This document shows positions 7,711 to 14,759 of a DNA stretch of 19,883 nucleotides, one piece after another. Position numbers and translations under genes: made by a program. The notes under the pieces are model-generated. The model saw only the letters and a list, made by a program, of their open reading frames with translations, did no database searches and was not told the origin of the DNA. This DNA is from an uncultured Microbacterium sp. Its GTDB lineage: Bacteria > Actinomycetota > Actinomycetes > Actinomycetales > Microbacteriaceae. How positions within the stretch are numbered: the first letter of the stretch is position 1; each line of letters begins with the position of its first letter. The stretch spans positions 1 through 19,883 of the forward strand of contig CALKHM010000284.1 of NCBI GenBank assembly GCA_937988695.1, given 5' to 3'.

Positions 7711-8759
7711 GCGGCGAGCTCCTGCTCGCGCGAGACCCGGATGACGATCTTGCCGGTCGGCACCCGGCGATCCGCCATGATGCGGAAGGCCTCGCCGAGC
7801 TCGGTGAGCTCGAAACGATGCGTGATGAGCGCGGTCGCGGCGTCGCGATGCCGCTGCAGCAGATCGAGCGCCGCGGGGATGAGCCCACGGCTGTTCCTGC
7901 TGCCGACGAGCTCGATCTCCTTGTCGGTGAGGTCTTTGACGGTGAGGGCGGCGGCCGCCTGAGAGATGCCGACCTGGACGATCCGGCCGGCGGGCGCGAT
8001 GAGGCGGACGGCATTCTCCAGCGACGAGGGCGCCCCGGTCGCCTCGACGATGATTCGGGGTCCGGCGCCGTCGGAAAGGCCGGCGAGGATCTCACGCTGC
8101 ACGGCATCCGGAAAGGCCGGTCCGACCACCAGTGCGTCGTCGGCTCCGAACCCGGCGGCCAGCGCCGCGCGCTGCGGATCGATGTCTGCGCAGACCACCG
8201 TGACGCCCTGGTCCGACAGCCCGAGGGTCGCCAACAGCCCGATCGGGCCGCAGCCGAGCACGAGGGCGGTATCGCCCGGCCGGGCCTGCGCCCGGCCGAC
8301 GGCCTGCAGGGCGATCGAGGTGGGCTCGGCCAGCGCCGCGACCTCGGACGCAAGCCCGCCGGGAACCCGGTGCAGCCGGGTGTCCGGCACGACGAGTCGT
8401 TCGGTGAGTCCGCCGTCCGAGTAGCCCCCGATCACCGACAGCTGCGGGCACACGTTGGCGTGTCCGCCACGGCATACGGGGCACACCCCGCACGAGACGA
8501 GCGGGTCGACCACGACCCGGTCCCCGGCGTGCAGCCGGGAGCCGGGATCGGCCTCGACGACGGTCGCACAGATCTCGTGCCCCTGCACGAGCGGGAGGTC
8601 GGTGGGGTAATCGTCGTGGTAGATGTGCAGGTCCGTGCCGCACAGGCTCACCGCGTCGACTCGCACGAGGCACTGCCCGCTCTGGCGCACCGGCTCCGGC
8701 ATCCGGTCGAACGACAGGGTGCCGGCGGCGATTGTGCGGGCTGCGAGCATGTCGCTCAT
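7707..8759 (-). CDS. Zinc-dependent medium-chain alcohol dehydrogenase
   Basis: This 350-residue enzyme is a threonine/sorbitol dehydrogenase-like MDR that oxidises a secondary alcohol to a ketone with NAD(P). Catalytic-zinc residues are C40 (LCGTD) and H61-E62 (GHE). The structural zinc loop is complete, with C90, C93, C96 and C104. The cofactor motif is GCGPIG (169-174), followed by ADIDP, whose acidic residue suggests NAD. I chose the ATG at 8759 because it overlaps the YciI stop (ATGA); a second in-frame Met lies three codons later. It sits between the YciI-like gene and flavoprotein 1, which would suit a step producing the ketone that a KstD-like enzyme needs. Substrate unknown. Confidence 0.92.
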   Translation of the reverse strand: MSDMLAARTIAAGTLSFDRMPEPVRQSGQCLVRVDAVSLCGTDLHIYHDDYPTDLPLVQGHEICATVVEADPGSRLHAGDRVVVDPLVSCGVCPVCRGGHANVCPQLSVIGGYSDGGLTERLVVPDTRLHRVPGGLASEVAALAEPTSIALQAVGRAQARPGDTALVLGCGPIGLLATLGLSDQGVTVVCADIDPQRAALAAGFGADDALVVGPAFPDAVQREILAGLSDGAGPRIIVEATGAPSSLENAVRLIAPAGRIVQVGISQAAAALTVKDLTDKEIELVGSRNSRGLIPAALDLLQRHRDAATALITHRFELTELGEAFRIMADRRVPTGKIVIRVSREQELAA

Positions 8760-9052
8760 CGAGCGTCGGCCTGCCGGGGGTCGAACACCACGGTCCATTC
8801 GGCGATGTCGCGGCGTGCGATGACGCCGCCCTTGAAGAACGGGTCGGCGTCCATCCGTGCCTCGAGGGCCGGGCGGTCGGTGTCTTCGAGCACGAGCACC
8901 GCGCGCGGCGGCTCGTCGGTCAGTGGGCCGCTCATGTACAGCGCGCCGGCGTCGCGCAGCCCGTGCAAGAACGCCACGTGAGCGGGGCGGTGCTGTGCAC
9001 GACGCTGCTCGGAGCCGTCGGCGTAGTGATAGGTCACGACGAATGTCGGCAT
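8756..9052 (-). CDS. YciI-family protein
   Basis: This 98-residue protein has the YCII ferredoxin-like fold, related to muconolactone isomerases. It keeps the family pattern: a histidine in RPAHVAFLHGL (around 22-33), GPLTDEP after the second strand, DPFFKGGVI near residue 70 and a conserved Trp before the last strand. Some YciI relatives act on aromatic intermediates (e.g. the dehydrochlorinase TftG), but most have no known reaction. AGGAGGT (9061-9067) lies 8 nt before the ATG. It is the first gene of the four-gene minus-strand operon, so the promoter should lie in 9053-9323. Confidence 0.85.
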   Translation of the reverse strand: MPTFVVTYHYADGSEQRRAQHRPAHVAFLHGLRDAGALYMSGPLTDEPPRAVLVLEDTDRPALEARMDADPFFKGGVIARRDIAEWTVVFDPRQADAR

Positions 9053-9152
9053 GTGCTCGAACCTCCTGGACGGATGGATGTCCCGTGCGATGGACGCGCT
9101 CGCCGGGATGCTTCCAGTATCGGCCGCAACTGTGTGCTCAGAGCGACTGAAT

Positions 9153-9171
9153 TCGACATTGATCGTGTCGA
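9153..9171. promoter_or_regulatory. 6-7-6 inverted repeat before the YciI operon
   Basis: TCGACA (9153-9158) and TGTCGA (9166-9171) form a perfect dyad around a 7-nt spacer, about 100 nt upstream of the YciI start. The geometry (short arms, 7-nt spacer) is that of BenM/CatM-type LysR sites, but it lacks the T-N11-A core. A LysR gene ends 150 nt away. Operator function is inferred. Confidence 0.35.
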
Positions 9172-9200
9172 TTCGCCACCTAACCCCGCCGCTCCCCGTG

Positions 9201-9284
9201 CGGCAAATTCACATGAATTTGCCGAATGCACATCAATTTGCCGACGGTTTGATGTGCATTCGTCGGCTTCATGTGAATTTGGCG
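9201..9284. repeat. Nested palindromic intergenic element
   Basis: This 84-bp stretch is built from related arms. Bases 9201-9211 and 9214-9224 are an 11-bp perfect inverted repeat with a 2-nt centre. Bases 9223-9236 and 9249-9262 are a 14-bp perfect inverted repeat with a 12-nt loop. The outer arms 9201-9217 and 9268-9284 pair with one mismatch. A 16-bp direct repeat with one difference (9210-9225 and 9229-9244) has a 19-nt period. It is more A/T-rich than its surroundings. It lies between the end of the LysR gene and the YciI operon. It could be a terminator/insulator, a multi-site operator or a REP-like element. Confidence 0.75.
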
Positions 9285-9323
9285 GACGCGACGGGAGGGG
9301 GCGCTGGCTACTGGGCGCGCGGG

Positions 9324-10268
9324 CTACCGGGCGGGTGGAGCGGATGCGACGCGCTCGATCAGCGGCGGATGCTCGGTCGGCGTCGGAAGGATCTTCTGCG
9401 ACAGCGCGAGCACGGCCTCCACGGCGGCCGAGTGGTCGTCGGTCATCCACGCGATGCCGTGGTACATGTAGACCTTCTGGTCGTTCAGAGGGATCCAACG
9501 AGCTCCGAGCGGCAGGATCGACTCGAGGTCCTTGGCGGCGATGCTCACCCCCATTCCTGCGGCGACGAAGGTCAGGAGCATGTAGGGATCGGTGATCTCC
9601 TGGACCACGTGCGGACGGAACCCCGCGGCCGTGCAGCAGCGCATGAGCGCCTCGGCCATCGCCGACGAGCCGTCGGTGGGCATGCACAGGAAGTCGTCCT
9701 CGGCGAGCTGGGAGACGCTGATCGACGACTCTCCGGCCAGGCGATGGTCCTCCGGCACGACCGCCCCCATCTCCATGCGCGAGATGAGCCGCGACGAGAC
9801 CACCGAGCCGGAGCCGACCGGCAGGCCGACGAAGGCGATGTCGATCGTGCCGTTGCGCAGCCGGGTGATGCCTTCGCCGGTGTTGATCCGGCTGATCAGC
9901 TCGAGCTCGATGTCGGGCAGCTCACGGCGGATCGCCCGAGCCAGGGCCGGCAGCGTGAGGTGGTTGAACGCCCCGGAGAAGGCGATCCGCACGGTGCCGT
10001 GCACCCGGCCCGACGCCGCCTGCGCGGCCGCCGTCGCCAGCGACACGTCGCGCAGCACGCGGTAGGCCATCGGCAGCAGCGCCGTGCCGGCCGGGGTCAG
10101 CGACACGCTGCGGGTGTTCCGGTCGAACAGCGGCACGCCGATGCTGGTCTCCAGGCGCCGGATGGTCTGGCTCAGCGGCGACTGGGCCATGTGCAGGCGC
10201 TGAGCAGCGCGGCCGAAATGCAGTTCCTCGGCGACGGCGACGAACGCCTCCAGCCAGCGTGCTTCCAC
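9324..10268 (-). CDS. LysR-family transcriptional regulator (LysR1)
   Basis: This 314-residue regulator has an N-terminal winged helix-turn-helix (about 1-60: WLEAFVAVAEELHFGRAAQRLHMAQSPLSQTIRRLE, quoted in parts by its core AAQRLHMAQSPLSQ) and FDRNTRSVSLTPAG at the wing. A periplasmic-binding-protein-like effector domain follows (about 90-300). I chose GTG at 10268, preceded by AGGGGG and giving the usual LysR start (two residues before the first helix); ATG at 10304 would run into the flavoprotein 2 gene and add 12 Arg/Thr-rich residues. It is the last gene of the flavoprotein operon, 7 nt after the previous stop, so it is probably transcribed with it. It may control that operon, the YciI operon, or both. 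Effector unknown. Confidence 0.9.
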   Translation of the reverse strand: MEARWLEAFVAVAEELHFGRAAQRLHMAQSPLSQTIRRLETSIGVPLFDRNTRSVSLTPAGTALLPMAYRVLRDVSLATAAAQAASGRVHGTVRIAFSGAFNHLTLPALARAIRRELPDIELELISRINTGEGITRLRNGTIDIAFVGLPVGSGSVVSSRLISRMEMGAVVPEDHRLAGESSISVSQLAEDDFLCMPTDGSSAMAEALMRCCTAAGFRPHVVQEITDPYMLLTFVAAGMGVSIAAKDLESILPLGARWIPLNDQKVYMYHGIAWMTDDHSAAVEAVLALSQKILPTPTEHPPLIERVASAPPAR

Positions 10269-10275
10269 GATCCCC

Positions 10276-11988
10276 CTACGCGTCGTCCGTGCGGTCCGCC
10301 GCATCCATCGCGGCGACGTACCCGAAGGTCATCCCGGCGCCGACCTGGCAACCAGCCCCAGGGTACTCTGCCGCCATCGGCGAGTCGGCGTCGTTGCCGG
10401 CCGCGTACAGTCCGCCCACCGGCGTGCCGTCGGCATCCAGCACGCGCGCACGTGCGTCCGTGCGCAGTCCGCGGGCGGTTCCCAGCGGTGTGGGCACGAC
10501 GGGCAGCGCGTAGAACGGGGCGCGCCGGATCGGACCGAGATTGACGTTCGGCTGGTGCCGGGGGTCGCCATACTGGTGGCCGAACGTGCTCGTCCCCTTT
10601 CCGAACTCGTCGTCGACCCCGGTGATCGCGGCGTGGTTCGCGGCGCGCACGGTGTGCTCCAGGCCCTCCGCGTTCACGCCGATCCGGTGCGCGAGGACAC
10701 GCAGATCGTCGGCGCGGTGGATGTAGCCGCCGCGCACGTACTTCTCCAGAAACACCCGTGGCGTGTGCGGCCGGATCATCCCCAGGCCGTACTCGTGCAG
10801 AGCCGCCGCGTCGATGACCAGCCACGCGGGGATGCTCTCGTCCTGCGCGTTCGCGGCGTACATCGCCCGCACGAACCTGTCGTATGACACCGACTCGTCA
10901 GTGAAGCGCCGGCCCGAACGGGTGACCGCGACGATGCCCGGCTTCGCGCGATCCCAGATGTGCGGGAACACCATCAGCGAGCCGTCCCTGCGGTGGCCGA
11001 TCGATGCGGGGAACCAGAATGCGTTGTCGCCGTGGTCGGGACCCAGCACCCCCCCCGCGCGCAGACCCAGCTCGAGCGTGTCGCCGGTGGCACCCTCTGC
11101 GGCACGGGTGAACTGCGGCGTCGGGCGGGGCAGGTGCTGCTCGCGCCAGGCGTGGCTGGCCGAGAACCCGCCGCCGGCCAGCACCACGCCACGCCGCGTG
11201 CGCACGCGCACCTCCCGGCCGCGCGACTCGACGATGGCCCCGACGACGCGACCGCCGGAGGTGAGCAGCTCTTTGACCGTGCTGGTGAACGACACGCGTC
11301 CGCCGTGTTGCACGAACACGTGGAACAGGTGGGCGACCAGCGCGTTGCCCATGGCCAGCCGCGTGCCCCGGGGGTAGCGCAGCCGGTCGAGCGCCCACCG
11401 CACGCCGAGCCTCAGCGCGAGGCCCACCGCGCGGGGCGATCCGCGGAACAGGTCCAGCAGCTGGTTCACCTCGGCGCGGCGCACCATGAGCGTGCCGCCG
11501 AACAGCGCGAACTCGGGCACCGGTGGACGCACTCGCCGGAACGCCTCGAGGCCGAGGCGACGCCCGTCGAAGGTCTCCGGCTCCAGAGCCCGCCCGACGC
11601 CGGCACCGGGGACCTCGGGGTGGTAGTCGACGACGGTGCGAGAGTGCCAGAACCGCACGCCCACCTCGTCGAAGAAGTCGATCATCTCCGGACCGCGATC
11701 CAGGTATGCCTCGCGCAGCTCGCGGGGTGCCCGGTCTCCCACGACCTGGTCGAGATATCGTGCGGCGGCCTCGCGCTCGCCGGTCTCGCCGAGGGCGCGC
11801 TGGTGACGATGCCCGGGGATCCAGCAGGTACCGGCGGAGTACGCGGTGGTCCCGCCCAGGTACTCGGTCTTCTCCAGCAGCAGGGTGTCCAGCCCGCGCA
11901 CGGCCGCGGTCGTGGCCGCCGACAGCCCGGCGGCTCCGCTGCCGAGCACGAGCAGGTCGACCGTGCGATCCCACGCCGGCTCAGGCAT
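10276..11988 (-). CDS. FAD-dependent KstD-like dehydrogenase (flavoprotein 2)
   Basis: This 570-residue protein is a second member of the FAD_binding_2/KstD superfamily. It shows GSGAAG (16-21), an acidic residue at 39 (LLLEK), YLGGTTAYSAG (43-53) and GLYAAGND near residue 527. KstD-type catalytic positions match by eye: Y122 in VDYHPEVPGAG, Y369 in TDESVSYD and Y542/G546 in EYPGAG. The VDYHPEVPGAG...F-DGRRLG stretch resembles KstD more closely than fumarate reductase. It overlaps the upstream TIM-barrel gene by 8 nt. The pairing of two such enzymes in one operon suggests successive desaturations of one ring or different ring positions. Substrate unknown. Confidence 0.88.
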   Translation of the reverse strand: MPEPAWDRTVDLLVLGSGAAGLSAATTAAVRGLDTLLLEKTEYLGGTTAYSAGTCWIPGHRHQRALGETGEREAAARYLDQVVGDRAPRELREAYLDRGPEMIDFFDEVGVRFWHSRTVVDYHPEVPGAGVGRALEPETFDGRRLGLEAFRRVRPPVPEFALFGGTLMVRRAEVNQLLDLFRGSPRAVGLALRLGVRWALDRLRYPRGTRLAMGNALVAHLFHVFVQHGGRVSFTSTVKELLTSGGRVVGAIVESRGREVRVRTRRGVVLAGGGFSASHAWREQHLPRPTPQFTRAAEGATGDTLELGLRAGGVLGPDHGDNAFWFPASIGHRRDGSLMVFPHIWDRAKPGIVAVTRSGRRFTDESVSYDRFVRAMYAANAQDESIPAWLVIDAAALHEYGLGMIRPHTPRVFLEKYVRGGYIHRADDLRVLAHRIGVNAEGLEHTVRAANHAAITGVDDEFGKGTSTFGHQYGDPRHQPNVNLGPIRRAPFYALPVVPTPLGTARGLRTDARARVLDADGTPVGGLYAAGNDADSPMAAEYPGAGCQVGAGMTFGYVAAMDAADRTDDA

Positions 11989-12826
11989 CCGTCCGTCCCT
12001 CCTCGCGCGCGCCGTCGGCCTGCGCGATGAGCGTGCGCGCCGCCCGGGCGAGAACGGCCAGGAACTCCCGGGGCGGTAGCGTCGCCTGCAGATGGACGTT
12101 GGGGATCTCCAGGCTCACCGGGACGCCCGGCGGGGTCGCCGCCAGCAGTCCGGCCAGCGGCAGCTCGCCCTCGCCCACCACCATCCGGTCCTTGCGCGCC
12201 TCGTGCTGCCGCGCCGCGGTGCGGTCGGGCCCGTCGTCGGCGAGCGCGAGCGGCGCGTCGCACAGCTGCAGCACCGGCACGAGGGTGGGCTCGAGCGCGG
12301 CGACGTCGTCAAGGCTGCTGCCGCCGCGCTGGATGTGCAGCGGATCGAGCATGAGCGCGGCGCCGGCCGCGCGGGCGAGGGATGCCGCCTCGGCGACGGT
12401 GCTCACGGACTGATACGAGATCGGCTCCAGGGCGGGGCGGATACCGAACTCAGCGGCGTCGGCGGCGAGGCGTGCCAGCGTGTCGATCAGCCGCGATCGG
12501 TCGGTGTCAGCGCCGGCGACCGTGAACACACTCGCCCCCAGCCGCGCTCCGGCCTCCAGCGAGCTCTTCCAGTCGTCAGGTCCGCTCTCGGAGGTCAGCG
12601 GCAGGAACTCGATGTCACGGACGACCACCCCGGTGCCGTCGAGGCGTGCGAGCGTCTCGCGCAGCATCGGCGAGCCCGGCCGCAGATCGGGCAGCTGCTC
12701 GGTTGGCGTGACTGCGTGCACGCGGATGCCGACGAAGTCGAGACCGGTCGCTGCCGCGACGTCGATCATCTCCGGCGGGGTGAGCGGAAGGAGAGTGAGG
12801 TGTGCGACGCCGAGCTGTCTGGTCAT
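11981..12826 (-). CDS. TIM-barrel isomerase/dehydratase, possible 3-dehydroshikimate dehydratase
   Basis: This 281-residue protein belongs to the xylose isomerase-like TIM-barrel (AP_endonuc_2) superfamily. Acidic and polar residues at barrel strand ends are E134 (ALEPISY), D161 and H164 (LDPLHIQRGG), Q187 (LQLCDAP) and E240 (SLEIPNV). A VGEGELPL segment follows an Arg-rich stretch at about 205-215. From memory, QuiC/QsuB-type 3-dehydroshikimate dehydratases bind their metal with the same Glu-Asp-Gln-Glu set and have QLADAP, GQGDLP and SLEIFND in matching places. Common database relatives of this exact type are named only sugar phosphate isomerase/epimerase. Dehydroshikimate dehydratase is therefore a good but unproven guess; an isomerase for another ring substrate is the alternative. 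It overlaps the preceding flavoprotein stop by 4 nt. Confidence 0.82.
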   Translation of the reverse strand: MTRQLGVAHLTLLPLTPPEMIDVAAATGLDFVGIRVHAVTPTEQLPDLRPGSPMLRETLARLDGTGVVVRDIEFLPLTSESGPDDWKSSLEAGARLGASVFTVAGADTDRSRLIDTLARLAADAAEFGIRPALEPISYQSVSTVAEAASLARAAGAALMLDPLHIQRGGSSLDDVAALEPTLVPVLQLCDAPLALADDGPDRTAARQHEARKDRMVVGEGELPLAGLLAATPPGVPVSLEIPNVHLQATLPPREFLAVLARAARTLIAQADGAREEGRTDA

Positions 12827-14556
12827 GAGTGTCCTTCGCTGATGGTCTGTGCGAGTTCGCGTCCCGCGGCGAACCCGAAGGTGAGCGCGGGGCCGATGTT
12901 GACGCCGCCGGCCGGGTAGTGCCCGCCCATCACGTTCGCCTGGTCGGCGCCGACCGCGTACAGCCCCGCGATGGGCCGGCCCGCGGCATCCACGACGCGG
13001 GAGCGCGCGTCGGTGGCCAGCCCCGCGAAGGTGCCGAACGAGCCGGGCCGCACGCGCACCGCGTAGTAGGGCGGCTTCTCCAGCGGTGCCAGCGACGGGT
13101 TCGGGCGGTATTTCGGATCGCCGCCGTAGCGGTTGAACGGCGTCGCGCCGCGGGCGAACTCCGCATCGAGGCCGCGGCGGGCATCGTCGTTGAACCGCGC
13201 GACGGTGTCGACGAGACCGTCGGGGTCGATGCCGCAGCGGAGGGCGAGCTCGCGCAGCGTGCGGGCGCGCACGAGGTAGCCGCTGCGACGGTAGGGGAAC
13301 AGCGGGACAGGCCGCGGCTTGGCCATGCCCAGCGGAAAGCGTCGCACGAACCGTGCGTCGCCGATCTGCCAGGCCTGCACCGGCTCGCCTTCCGGCGCCG
13401 CCTCGAACATCGCGCTCACGTAGTCGAAGTAGCCGTTGGCCTCGTTGACGAAGCGGCGGCCGGTGCTGACGACACCGATGCTGCCGGGCTTGGCGCGGTC
13501 CATGATGTGCGGGAAGACCCCGACCCGCCCGCTGCGGTACGGCACCAGCGAGACCGGGCACCAGGCTCCGGCCGATGCGCCCTGTCGCAGCACGCCGCCG
13601 ACGCTCTCGCCGAGCGTGATGCCCGAGCCGTCGGCGGTGACCGGGGCCAAGGTCCAATGCTCGGCGCCGGTGGGTGTGCGGGGGAACCGGGTGCTGCGTC
13701 GCACCACGTCGTGCGGGAAGCCGCCGGCGGCCAGCACGACGCCGGCGGCGGCGGTGAACGTCCGGGGGCCCTCGGGGGTACGTGCCACGACGCCCGTGAC
13801 CCGGCCGCCGTCATCGGTCAGCAGCCTCTGCGCGGGAGAGGAGACCAGCACGTGCACCCCGGCATCCTCGGCGGCCTGCAGCAGACGGCCGATCAGGGCG
13901 TTGCCGTTGACCAGCTGCATCCCGCGTCGGTGCAGGACGAGATCGACCAGGTGCAGGCCGACCCGCCATGTGCAGTGCCAGAGTCCCTTCAGGTCTCCTC
14001 GTGCGGCGGCAAGGAATCCGCCGAGGTCGTCTCCGGCCATGATCCCCATGCCCAGGAACGAGGTCTCGTAGAGCTGGCCGCGCAGGAGCCTGCGCACCGA
14101 CCGGCTGAGCCGTCGGGCGTTGATCGGTCGCGCGCCGGCGGAGCGGTTGCCCGTGCCGGCGTGCGGGAGATCGCCGTAGATGTCCTTGATGCGCGACCCC
14201 GGGACGAACCTCATCGCGGTGCGGGTGTGGAAGAACTCGATCATCTCGGGCGCGGCACGCAGAAAGGCGTCCACGCGGGGCTCATCGTAGTCATCGCCGA
14301 GCGCGGCGCGCAGATACTCCTTGACGTCGTCGATCGATTCGTCGACTCCCTCGGCCTTGGCCAGCATCGAGCGCGGCGCCCACAGCCAGCCGCCTGACCA
14401 GGCCGTCGCTCCGCCGCAGACGTCGGCGGCTTCAAGCACGAGCACGGAGGCGCCGCCATGGGCAGCGCGAACGGCCGCCGCGAGCCCGCCGGCGCCTGCG
14501 CCGATGACGACGACGTCGAACGCGTCCGTGGTCAACGGATCGGTGAGAGACGACAT
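12823..14556 (-). CDS. FAD-dependent KstD-like dehydrogenase (flavoprotein 3)
   Basis: This 577-residue protein is the third KstD-like flavoprotein and the first gene of its operon. Motifs are GAGAGG (19-24), E42, VCGGATAWSGG (46-56), AAGGF (276-280) and GLYAVGAD (531-538). Key positions are Y376 in VNEANGYFDY and Y547/G551 in HYPAGG. The first KstD tyrosine region reads KDIYGDLP (Y127), one place shifted from the PDY of flavoprotein 1, so this enzyme may place its substrate differently. I chose the ATG at 14556; the open frame continues upstream through A/T-rich promoter-like DNA without family sequence. It is divergent from pcaI across about 200 nt. Confidence 0.88.
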   Translation of the reverse strand: MSSLTDPLTTDAFDVVVIGAGAGGLAAAVRAAHGGASVLVLEAADVCGGATAWSGGWLWAPRSMLAKAEGVDESIDDVKEYLRAALGDDYDEPRVDAFLRAAPEMIEFFHTRTAMRFVPGSRIKDIYGDLPHAGTGNRSAGARPINARRLSRSVRRLLRGQLYETSFLGMGIMAGDDLGGFLAAARGDLKGLWHCTWRVGLHLVDLVLHRRGMQLVNGNALIGRLLQAAEDAGVHVLVSSPAQRLLTDDGGRVTGVVARTPEGPRTFTAAAGVVLAAGGFPHDVVRRSTRFPRTPTGAEHWTLAPVTADGSGITLGESVGGVLRQGASAGAWCPVSLVPYRSGRVGVFPHIMDRAKPGSIGVVSTGRRFVNEANGYFDYVSAMFEAAPEGEPVQAWQIGDARFVRRFPLGMAKPRPVPLFPYRRSGYLVRARTLRELALRCGIDPDGLVDTVARFNDDARRGLDAEFARGATPFNRYGGDPKYRPNPSLAPLEKPPYYAVRVRPGSFGTFAGLATDARSRVVDAAGRPIAGLYAVGADQANVMGGHYPAGGVNIGPALTFGFAAGRELAQTISEGHS

Positions 14557-14597
14557 CGTGACCTCCGCGGCACATCGGACCGGCCAGGGTCTCACAC

Positions 14598-14616
14598 TAT
14601 GTAAGACATCTACATA
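14598..14616. promoter_or_regulatory. 6-7-6 inverted repeat before the flavoprotein operon
   Basis: TATGTA (14598-14603) and TACATA (14611-14616) form a perfect dyad with a 7-nt spacer, 42-60 nt upstream of the flavoprotein 3 start, inside the most A/T-rich stretch of the intergenic region. It has the same arm and spacer lengths as the dyad at 9153-9171 though not the same sequence. It is likely the promoter/operator of the flavoprotein-LysR1 operon. The regulator is an inference. Confidence 0.4.
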
Positions 14617-14700
14617 AATAATTGTGGACCGTGTTGATTGCACGCTATATCGGCACGCGGAATTCTGCAAGAGCTCTCGCCGGGAGTCGGCATGGCCCGG

Positions 14701-14741
14701 TAGGATAGTACGAAGTACGCACACGTGTTCTTAGTGCGAAC
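14701..14741 (+). promoter_or_regulatory. Likely pcaI promoter/operator region
   Basis: TAGGAT (14701-14706) is a plausible -10 element; no clear -35 is seen. Just downstream, GTACGCAC (14715-14722) and GTGCGAAC (14734-14741) form an inverted repeat with one mismatch and an 11-nt spacer, with the palindrome ACACGTGT at 14721-14728 between. GTTCGCAC-like half sites recall the PcaR/PobR (IclR-family) boxes I remember from Pseudomonas, and an IclR gene follows pcaF. It is a candidate PcaR site. The AGGAGG ribosome site for pcaI is at 14750-14755. Confidence 0.4.
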
Positions 14742-14759
14742 GCATCTGCAGGAGGATCT

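Noticed and set aside
7140..8981. Long plus-strand open frame over flavoprotein 1 and the alcohol dehydrogenase
   Set aside because: Shadow frame; the minus-strand genes have complete cofactor and zinc motifs and 4-nt overlaps.
5063..12826. C-glycoside deglycosylation cluster (Gfo/Idh plus TIM barrel)
   Set aside because: The flavoproteins are KstD/fumarate-reductase type, not the GMC-type sugar oxidases of those clusters, and no DgpB-like small subunit is seen.
6088..14556. Steroid degradation cluster
   Set aside because: KstD-like proteins alone suggest it, but no kstR, hsa, mce or other steroid genes are present, and the flanks are quinate and beta-ketoadipate genes.
14557..14724. N-terminal extension of flavoprotein 3 (56 codons)
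   Set aside because: It crosses A/T-rich promoter-like DNA with a dyad, and the FAD domain begins properly from the ATG at 14556.
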